A DNA stretch of 6,006 bases from NCBI GenBank assembly GCA_030840665.1, contig JAVEEB010000221.1, positions 1 to 6,006 of the forward strand, given 5' to 3'. A program made the translations under genes and the position numbers. Shown here in pieces: positions 1 to 4,833 of the stretch (positions are counted from its first letter, which is position 1; each line of letters begins with the position of its first letter). The DNA is from Frankiaceae bacterium. GTDB lineage: Bacteria; Actinomycetota; Actinomycetes; JAVEEB01. Below the pieces are notes generated by a model. That model worked only from the letters and a program-made list of their open reading frames with translations, did not search any database and was not told the origin of the DNA.

Positions 1-200
1 GTGATGCCTTTGCGGCCTCGCGAGCCCAGGTTGCCGCGGACGTCGATCGTGTCGCGACGGAAGTGGCGGCGGGCAGTGCGTTCAGCGCGGCGGAGCTGCG
101 GGAGTACTTCACCGTGCTCGACTTCTCGTTGGGCCAGCGCCAGCTCGACGGCCTGGCCGAGTTCGCGAAGCGCGTCCGCGCGCACGGCCTCATCGACTGA
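1..200 (+). CDS. mqnA: Chorismate dehydratase MqnA, C-terminal fragment (5' end outside window)
   Basis: The frame whose first complete codon is at 3 and whose TGA is at 198-200 gives the last 65 residues of a protein. It is rich in Ala and Arg and contains LREYFTVLDFSLGQRQLDGL followed by an amphipathic tail (EFAKRVRAHGLID). From memory of the family, MqnA proteins of actinomycetes end in a helix of this type, with a 'YF..LDFSLG..QL.GL..FA' pattern. MqnA dehydrates chorismate to 3-enolpyruvyl-benzoate, the first committed step of the futalosine route to menaquinone, in the cytoplasm. A second gene of that route, mqnC, lies at the other end of the window, which supports the call. Only the tail is visible, so the substrate-binding residues cannot be checked. 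The alternative is another member of the same periplasmic-binding-protein-like fold, such as MqnD, but the tail fits MqnA better. The gene converges on the HelD-like gene, with stops three bases apart. Confidence 0.68.
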   Translation, partial: DAFAASRAQVAADVDRVATEVAAGSAFSAAELREYFTVLDFSLGQRQLDGLAEFAKRVRAHGLID

Positions 201-203
201 CGA

Positions 204-2261
204 TCAGCCCGCAAGTGCGTCCGGCAAGGGCTCGCTGTGCAGCACGGTCAGCGTGGACACGGCCCGCGTGAGCACGACGTACAGCCGCCGCAGCCCGACC
301 GTCGCGGACAGTTCGGCGGCCGCGATCGCGGCCGGCTCCACCACGATCACGTGGTCGAACTCGAGGCCCTTCGCGATGGTCGCCGGCACGATGGTGAGCC
401 GGCCCGGCGTTTCGTCGTACGCGAGGTCTGTGACCTCTTCGTTGGGCAGGGCCGCGCGCATCGCGACGGCCAGAGCGTCTGAAAAACCATCCGGTACGAC
501 GATCCCGACGGAGCCGCCGTCGCCCCGGATATCGAGCGCCGCTTGCACCGCCTCGGCGACGACATCGGAAACAGGGCGCACGGACAGCGCGCCAGACGCT
601 CCGCGGACCGCGACCGCGGGCGCAACGCCGGCGGCGATGTGCGGCACGAGCCGGTTCGCGAATTCGATGATTTCGCGGGGGACGCGGTAGCCAACGGTGA
701 GGACCTCGAGCAAAGCGTCGGGCTTCCCGAGGTGCGCGAGCAGCGCCTCCCAGGTCGGCGTCGACCACGGGGTCGTGCCTTGGGCGAGGTCACCGAGGAT
801 CGTGGCCGATCCGGTGCTGCACCGGCGCCCGACGGCGCGCGCCTGCATGGCCGACAGGTCTTGCGCCTCGTCGAGGATGACGTGGCCGAAGCTGGCCGTT
901 CGATCAAGCAGGTCAGCGATTTCGTCCATGCAGTACACGTCGGCGATGGTCCACGACGCGCTGCGCAACGACCGGGGTGCGGTGTCCCACAGCAGGGCGC
1001 GTTGCTCCGCGTCGTCGTACACGCCGTCGGCAGCGACCGCCAGGAATGCGGCGTCGGACCACAGGCGGTGCAGGAGTTTCGCGGGGTCGATCGCCGGCCA
1101 GACCCTGTCCGACGCCTGCCGCACGGGACGGCTGCGCGCGATCTGGCTGAGGTTCCGGTCGTCGGCGAACTCCCCGGACTCCTCCATCTGCTTGAGGATG
1201 GCGTCGGCGATGCGCATCGGCAGCCGGGCGCGCGCAGCGCCGTACCGTGTCCCGTCCGTCGACAGGTCCCCGACGATCCGCGCAAGGCCGTCGGGATGCA
1301 CGCGGAAGCGCCGCGCCCCGCTGGGCACCACGACTGGCTCGGTAATGGTGCCGAGCCCGGCGTACATGGCGTTGCGGATGACCGTTGCCATCCGCGCGTC
1401 GCCCTTGAGCGCCGCGATGTCGGCCGGCTCGCTCGCCGTGACCGGCAGCGTGTCCGCGAGGTCGCCGATGCTGCGGCTCGTGACCGTGAACTCGCCGAGG
1501 GCAGGGAGCACCTCGCCGATGTACGAAAGGAAGGCCCGGTTCGGCCCGATGAACAGCACCCCGGAGCGCCGCAGCACGTCGCGATGCGCGTACAGGAGGA
1601 AGGCCGCCCGGTGCAGGCCGACGGCGGTCTTTCCCGTGCCCGGCGCGCCCTGCACGCAGACGGTCGTCGCGAGCGAGGATCGCACGATGTCGTCCTGGTC
1701 CGGCTGGATCGTGGCGACGATGTCGCGCATCGGCCCCACGCGTGGCCGTTCGATCTCCGCTTGCAGGATGCGACTGTCGGCGCCCAGCGTCGCTTGTCCC
1801 GTACCGAGAAATTCATCTTCGTACGCCGTGAGTTTCCCCTCGTCGAAGCCGAACCGTCGGCGCAGCACCAGACCCATCGGGTCCGTGGCGCTGGCGCGAT
1901 AGAAGGGGCGGGCCATGTCGGCCCGCCAGTCGATGACGACGGGGTCGCCGGCTGTGTCGTGGATGTGGCGCCGGCCGACGTGGAATCGCTCGTCGGCGTA
2001 GTCGATGCGCCCGAAGAACAGTGGCGTCGTGCCGTTGTCGATGAGGCTCTCGATGCGGCGGTAAATGGCCGAGCTCAGGTACGCCGCGGAGACGGCGTCG
2101 CCCGCCAGCACCGTGAGGGACTCCGCGCGTTCGCGCATGGCAGTCATGGAGGCGCGGGCGGCGTCGAGGTGATCGCGTTCGCGCGCCAGCTCGGTCGCGC
2201 CGCCGGTCGCGCCGCTGTCGCCGCCGTTGTCGCCAGCGGGGTCGGGAGCGTCGCTGGTCAC
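204..2261 (-). CDS. HelD-like superfamily 1 (UvrD/Rep-type) ATPase, subfamily without the PCh loop
   Basis: A 685-residue cytoplasmic ATPase. Visible parts in order: an acidic Gly/Asp-rich N-terminus (1-23); a helical arm (about 24-75) corresponding to the short coiled coil that HelD places in the RNA polymerase secondary channel; a conserved block LFFGRIDY...VIDWRADMARPFYRA (81-123); Q-motif IQPDQ (185-189); Walker A GAPGTGKT (205-212); Walker B VILDEAQD (461-468); motif III GDLAQ (490-494); motif IV-like VGYRVP (523-528); motif V AKGLEFDHVIVVEP (630-643); motif VI LRRLYVVLTRA (657-667). Known HelD proteins use ATP to free stalled or inactive RNA polymerase from DNA. Here only about six residues separate DEIADLLDR (446-454) from Walker B, where M. 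smegmatis HelD, as I recall it, carries a long primary-channel insertion. Polymerase binding is therefore inferred, and HelR-type rifampicin resistance looks unlikely. The start is GTG at 2261; an in-frame TGA (2273-2271) lies just upstream, and the next ATG (residue 39) would cut the arm. Ribosome-binding sequence is weak. Length is slightly below the 700-780 usual for HelD. Confidence 0.87.
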   Translation of the reverse strand: MTSDAPDPAGDNGGDSGATGGATELARERDHLDAARASMTAMRERAESLTVLAGDAVSAAYLSSAIYRRIESLIDNGTTPLFFGRIDYADERFHVGRRHIHDTAGDPVVIDWRADMARPFYRASATDPMGLVLRRRFGFDEGKLTAYEDEFLGTGQATLGADSRILQAEIERPRVGPMRDIVATIQPDQDDIVRSSLATTVCVQGAPGTGKTAVGLHRAAFLLYAHRDVLRRSGVLFIGPNRAFLSYIGEVLPALGEFTVTSRSIGDLADTLPVTASEPADIAALKGDARMATVIRNAMYAGLGTITEPVVVPSGARRFRVHPDGLARIVGDLSTDGTRYGAARARLPMRIADAILKQMEESGEFADDRNLSQIARSRPVRQASDRVWPAIDPAKLLHRLWSDAAFLAVAADGVYDDAEQRALLWDTAPRSLRSASWTIADVYCMDEIADLLDRTASFGHVILDEAQDLSAMQARAVGRRCSTGSATILGDLAQGTTPWSTPTWEALLAHLGKPDALLEVLTVGYRVPREIIEFANRLVPHIAAGVAPAVAVRGASGALSVRPVSDVVAEAVQAALDIRGDGGSVGIVVPDGFSDALAVAMRAALPNEEVTDLAYDETPGRLTIVPATIAKGLEFDHVIVVEPAAIAAAELSATVGLRRLYVVLTRAVSTLTVLHSEPLPDALAG

Positions 2262-2319
2262 GGGGTCGGATCATGCCACGGAAAGTGCCCCGGCCGGCCG
2301 CAAACGGGAGGTCGAAACG

Positions 2320-2331
2320 TACTGTTTGCGC
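2320..2331 (+). promoter_or_regulatory. Candidate leaderless promoter of the SDR gene (-10 TACTGT)
   Basis: The hexamer TACTGT at 2320-2325 fits the actinobacterial -10 pattern TANNNT and sits at -12 to -7 from the A of the ATG at 2332, as expected when transcription starts on the start codon. No convincing -35 is seen 16-19 bp upstream. A Shine-Dalgarno-like GGGAGGT at 2306-2312 is 19 bases from this ATG, too far for it, and 13 from an in-frame TTG at 2326. The 70-bp spacer also has to hold the promoter of the divergent HelD-like gene; on that strand I see only weak -10 candidates. Confidence 0.42.
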
Positions 2332-3246
2332 ATGCGACTTCTCGTTCTCGGCGGTACCTCGTTCGTCGGCCGCGCGATCGTCTCCGATGCGCTCAGCCGC
2401 GGCCACGACCTCACCCTTTTCTCCCGAGGCAAGACCGGGCCGGAGCTGTTCCCGGAGGTGCCGCGCGCCATCGGCGACCGGGACACCGGCGACTACGCCT
2501 CGCTCGCCGGCGGCGAATGGGATGCGGTGATCGACGTGACGGCGTACGTGCCGCGGCACGTCGACGAGGTCCTCGACGCCGTCGACGGGCGCTTCGGCCG
2601 TTACATCCTGATCTCGACCGGCTCCGTGTACGACCACGCGGGTGCACCGGAGGCGAGCATGGACGAGAGCGCCGCCCGCCTTGCCCCGGAGCTGGGCACG
2701 GAGGAGATCACCGGGGAGACGTACGGGCCGCTGAAGGTCGCCTGCGAAGACGTCGCGACCTCCCGGCTCGCGGACCGCGCGACGATCGTCCGGCCGGGCA
2801 TCGTGGCCGGACCCTTCGACCCCACGGACCGGTTCACCTGGTGGGTCCGCGCGGCCTCGCGGGGCGGCACCGTCGAGGCTGCGATTCGTGCGGACCAGCC
2901 GGTGCAGGTCGTCGACTCCCGTGATCTGGCGCGGCTGGTCGTGCGCCTCGCGGAGGACGACCGCCCGGGCACGTTCAACGCCGTCGGCCCCGCCGAACCG
3001 GTAACGGCAGCGGACGTCCTGCGCATCTGCGCGGCGGCCGCCGGGACCACGGCGGAGCTCGCGGCCGGAACGCCACGGAAGGGCTTCCCTCTCGCAGTTG
3101 CCGATCCGGCGTGGGACCCGATGTTCCGGCGTAGCGCTGCCCGCGCATACGCCGCCGGGATGCCGCAGACGCCGCTCGCCGTCACCGCCGCGGACGTTCT
3201 GGCCTGGGATCGCGCACGAGGTCTTCCCGAGCTGACCGTCTCGTAG
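2332..3246 (+). CDS. NAD(P)-dependent epimerase/dehydratase-family SDR reductase
   Basis: A 304-residue soluble Rossmann-fold protein of the extended/atypical SDR class. The nucleotide-binding loop is LVLGGTSFVG (4-13). After the second strand comes LFSRGKT (29-35), whose Arg and Lys suggest NADP(H) rather than NAD. WDAVIDVTAYVPR (63-75) and YILISTGSVYD (91-101) form the next strands, with the active-site Ser/Thr. The catalytic YxxxK is YGPLK, with Tyr131 and Lys135. VRPGIVAGPFDPTDRF (153-168) and VQVVDSRDLA (191-200) line the substrate side, and the end carries the AWDRARG tail seen in many actinobacterial relatives. The nearest recognisable group is the CSP41/isoflavone-reductase-like branch, whose members are mostly of unknown substrate; I cannot name the reaction. 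ATG 2332 is chosen because the Rossmann strand starts at residue 3. The in-frame TTG at 2227 would add 35 residues overlapping the divergent gene and ahead of the strand. It is probably cotranscribed with the gene 38 bp downstream. Confidence 0.86.
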   Translation: MRLLVLGGTSFVGRAIVSDALSRGHDLTLFSRGKTGPELFPEVPRAIGDRDTGDYASLAGGEWDAVIDVTAYVPRHVDEVLDAVDGRFGRYILISTGSVYDHAGAPEASMDESAARLAPELGTEEITGETYGPLKVACEDVATSRLADRATIVRPGIVAGPFDPTDRFTWWVRAASRGGTVEAAIRADQPVQVVDSRDLARLVVRLAEDDRPGTFNAVGPAEPVTAADVLRICAAAAGTTAELAAGTPRKGFPLAVADPAWDPMFRRSAARAYAAGMPQTPLAVTAADVLAWDRARGLPELTVS

Positions 3247-3284
3247 GACAGTCAGCGGCATCGACCAGATGTCAGGAGCGCGAC

Positions 3285-3845
3285 ATGGACCTCGTATCTC
3301 TGCACACGACAGCCGAACGGCAATTCGTCGACCATCTCAGGGCAGTCCGCGACGACCAGTGGACCGCGCGGACCCCGTGCACCGAATGGGACGTGCGGGC
3401 GTTGGTCAACCACATGGTCTACGAGTACCTCTGGGTGCCCGAGTTGCTGGGCGGCGCCACGATCGCCGAGGTCGGCGACAAGTTCGACGGTGACGTCCTC
3501 GGCAGCGATCCGATCCGTACCTGGTCGTCCGTGTCGCGCGCGGCGCATGAGGCGATCGCGTCGACCCCGATGGACAAGGCCGTCAACGTGTCCTGGGGCC
3601 AGATCTCTGCGGGCGAGTACATCGGCCAGTTCGTGACCGATGTCGCCGTCCACGGCTGGGATCTTGCGCGGGGGATCGGGGCGGACGACACGATCGACCC
3701 GGTGATGGTCGACGCCCTGTTGCCGGGCATCGAGGAGAACGCCGATTCCATCGCCGGCAGTGGCTCCTTCGGTCACCCGGTCGACGTGCCCGCCGACGCG
3801 GACGACCAGACCCGGATGCTCGCGCTGCTGGGCCGCCGTCGCTGA
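3285..3845 (+). CDS. TIGR03086-family metal-binding protein (DinB / mycothiol-dependent maleylpyruvate isomerase-like fold)
   Basis: A 186-residue protein that is probably a four-helix DinB-like bundle. The family signature is clear: TPCTEWDVRALVNHMVYE (30-47), an EYLWVPELLGG segment, GSDPIRTW (73-80) and VTDVAVHGWDLARGIG (117-132). In mycothiol-dependent maleylpyruvate isomerase the metal is held by His, Glu and His. The equivalents here are His43, Asp119 and His123, so the site is intact with Asp in place of Glu. Many family members in actinomycetes are thought to be mycothiol S-transferases or stress proteins, but most have no measured substrate. There is no signal peptide or membrane segment, so it is expected to be cytoplasmic. 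AGGAG at 3274-3278 lies six bases before the ATG, which fixes the start. The 38-bp gap to the SDR gene suggests one transcript, with both acting on small molecules; that link is inference. Length is normal for the family. Confidence 0.85.
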   Translation: MDLVSLHTTAERQFVDHLRAVRDDQWTARTPCTEWDVRALVNHMVYEYLWVPELLGGATIAEVGDKFDGDVLGSDPIRTWSSVSRAAHEAIASTPMDKAVNVSWGQISAGEYIGQFVTDVAVHGWDLARGIGADDTIDPVMVDALLPGIEENADSIAGSGSFGHPVDVPADADDQTRMLALLGRRR

Positions 3846-3850
3846 CGGTG

Positions 3851-3870
3851 CGGGGGTTTCGAACGCCCCG
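3851..3870 (+). terminator. Short GC-rich hairpin after the DinB-fold gene, possible terminator
   Basis: CGGGG at 3851-3855 pairs with CCCCG at 3866-3870, five G-C pairs, and the loop contains the small palindrome TTCGAA (3858-3863). It starts five bases after the TGA of the upstream gene. No T-tract follows, so if it terminates transcription it is the tail-less kind common in actinomycetes. An outer pairing GACGGT (3844-3849) with ACCGTC (3885-3890) could enclose it and would include the putative -10 of the next gene. An operator role is the alternative. Confidence 0.27.
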
Positions 3871-3883
3871 AACGCGACGGCGC

Positions 3884-3895
3884 TACCGTCGGGGG
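3884..3895 (+). promoter_or_regulatory. Candidate leaderless promoter of the lipoprotein gene (-10 TACCGT)
   Basis: TACCGT at 3884-3889 fits TANNNT and occupies -12 to -7 relative to the ATG at 3896, the same geometry as for the SDR gene. No AGGAGG-like site is placed well; the GGGGG at 3891-3895 directly touches the ATG. A -35 is not obvious: TTCGAA at 3858-3863 is 20 bp away and a poor match. It implies that the lipoprotein gene can be transcribed independently of the two genes before it. Confidence 0.45.
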
Positions 3896-4753
3896 ATGAG
3901 TGCCCTTCTCAGAACCGTGGTCACACCGTTTCTGATCTTGACGGCATGTACGGCCCAGGGCACTGGCACTGGCACTGGCACTGGCACTGGCTCTGCTGGC
4001 GTGACGACCGTCCCTGTGTCGACGGCCGCCGCGAGTCGCCCCCTTTCCTCGACCGTCTCAACCCCGCCGGCCCCCACTTCGGTGGCCGTGACCACCACTC
4101 GCTCCGCCGCCGCCCTCGCAGCCACGACACCGCCGGCCGTCACCGCCACCTCCGCATCGGGCGCGAAGGTCGGCACCAGCGGGCTCACGGCCTTCACCTG
4201 GTCGCAGCGGCGCGTCACGGCGGCGGATCTGCCGCACTCGTGGCGACGCGGCTGCCCCGTGGCCCCGTCCGCTCTGCGGGCGTTGACGCTGCGGTTCTAC
4301 GGCTTCGACGGCCATTCGCATCTCGGGGTACTCGTGGTCGCGGCCTCATCGGTCACCAACGTGGTCGCCGTCTTCCGGCAGTTGTACGCCCAGCGCTTCC
4401 CCGTCAGGCGGATGATCCCGGTCGACGCCTACGGCGGCAGCGACGACCGCTCGGTGGCGGCCGACAACACGGCCGGCTTCAACTGCCGGAAAGCGGTCAC
4501 GACGGGGCCGGCGTCCTGGTCGATGCACGCGTACGGGCTGGCGATCGACATCGACCCGGTGGAGAACCCGTACATCGAAGGCGGCCGCGTCATCCCGCCG
4601 GCAGGGTCCGCGTTCGTGAACCGGTCGCGGGTGCGGCCCGGGATGGCGCGCCCGGGAAGCACGGTGGTCTCGGCGTTCGCCCGTCGCGGCTGGAAGTGGG
4701 GCGGCACGTGGTCCGATCCCGACTACCAGCACTTCAGCACCAACGGCCGCTGA
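3896..4753 (+). CDS. Predicted lipoprotein with M15-type zinc D-Ala-D-Ala / L-Ala-D-Glu peptidase domain
   Basis: A 285-residue exported protein. Residues 1-18 form a short signal peptide ending in the lipobox LTAC, with Cys18 as the predicted lipidated residue, so the protein should sit on the outer face of the membrane. A low-complexity Gly/Thr/Ser/Ala/Pro linker (19-97) includes (GT)5 at 22-31. The catalytic domain (about 98-285) matches the Peptidase_M15_4/VanY-like group: NTAGFNCR (191-198), SWSMHAYGLAIDIDP (207-221) with zinc ligands His211 and Asp218, and GWKWGGTWSDPDYQHF (265-280) with His279 as third ligand and Asp276 as likely catalytic base. Cys120 and Cys197 may form a disulfide. 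Family members cut peptidoglycan stem peptides, and a cell-wall trimming role is inferred; the exact bond cannot be told. The GTG at 3848 would add 16 Arg-rich residues using CGA/CGG codons and overlapping the -10 sequence, so ATG 3896 is preferred. Confidence 0.84.
   Translation: MSALLRTVVTPFLILTACTAQGTGTGTGTGTGSAGVTTVPVSTAAASRPLSSTVSTPPAPTSVAVTTTRSAAALAATTPPAVTATSASGAKVGTSGLTAFTWSQRRVTAADLPHSWRRGCPVAPSALRALTLRFYGFDGHSHLGVLVVAASSVTNVVAVFRQLYAQRFPVRRMIPVDAYGGSDDRSVAADNTAGFNCRKAVTTGPASWSMHAYGLAIDIDPVENPYIEGGRVIPPAGSAFVNRSRVRPGMARPGSTVVSAFARRGWKWGGTWSDPDYQHFSTNGR
3959..3994 (+). repeat. Hexanucleotide microsatellite (GGCACT)5 plus one imperfect unit
   Basis: Five identical GGCACT units run from 3959 to 3988, followed by a sixth, GGCTCT, at 3989-3994. 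They encode Gly-Thr five times and then Gly-Ser, at the start of the linker that follows the lipidated cysteine. The unit is a multiple of three, so gain or loss of copies changes linker length without breaking the frame. Identity at every third position, including ACT in a GC-rich gene, indicates recent slippage rather than selection on protein sequence alone. Confidence 0.95.
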
Positions 4754-4798
4754 ACGCGCCACCGTCCTCTACCGGTGATGCCGCGCACGGCCCTCCCG

Positions 4799-4821
4799 TA
4801 TCGTCACCCTGGGGGCGTGAC
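4799..4821 (+). promoter_or_regulatory. Candidate mqnC promoter (-10 TATCGT) overlapped by an inverted repeat
   Basis: TATCGT at 4799-4804 fits TANNNT and would start transcription near 4811, giving a leader of about 23 bases that contains the ribosome-binding site. The inverted repeat GTCAC (4803-4807) and GTGAC (4817-4821), with a nine-base centre, overlaps the end of the -10 and the predicted start point, a position where a repressor or a small leader hairpin could act. The -35 region is poor (GTGATG at 4775-4780). With five-base arms, chance is a real alternative. Confidence 0.33.
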
Positions 4822-4822
4822 A

Positions 4823-4829
4823 GAGGAGG
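4823..4829 (+). promoter_or_regulatory. Strong Shine-Dalgarno site of mqnC
   Basis: GAGGAGG at 4823-4829 is a near-perfect complement of the 16S rRNA tail and lies only four bases before GTG 4834, a tight spacing. It decides the start against GTG 4817, which is upstream of the site and in another frame, and against GTG 4852 further in. Confidence 0.7.
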
Positions 4830-4833
4830 AACG

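Noticed and set aside
1..690. Long open frame on + across the 3' half of the HelD-like gene's end
   Set aside because: It is a Ser/Thr/Arg-rich antisense translation of a clearly conserved minus-strand gene; no motif, no ribosome-binding site.
2262..2331. Rifampicin-associated element upstream of the HelD-like gene
   Set aside because: I find no match to the 19-bp inverted repeat known upstream of helR-type genes; only a CGGCCGGCCG palindrome (2291-2300) expected in GC-rich DNA.
2227..2331. Upstream TTG start extending the SDR protein by 35 residues
   Set aside because: The extension precedes the Rossmann strand, lacks family similarity and overlaps the divergent gene's coding start.
543..2924. 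793-codon open frame on + spanning the HelD-like gene and part of the SDR gene
   Set aside because: Shadow frame caused by GC-rich codon bias; Arg/Gly/Ala/Asp-rich with no recognisable domain, and it runs across two real genes in different frames.
3858..3875. Possible LexA/SOS box near TCGAAC and the direct repeat CGAACG
   Set aside because: The actinobacterial box needs an inverted TCGAAC-N4-GTTCGA; the second half here is a direct repeat, not the inverted half.
3848..3895. GTG start adding an Arg-rich N-terminus to the lipoprotein
   Set aside because: Uses CGA/CGG-type codons unlike the gene body, overlaps the -10-like hexamer, and puts the lipobox far from the N-terminus.
3957..3994. Alternating His-Trp run in another frame of the hexanucleotide repeat
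   Set aside because: Product of reading GGCACT units out of frame; the Gly-Thr frame belongs to a lipoprotein with intact catalytic motifs.
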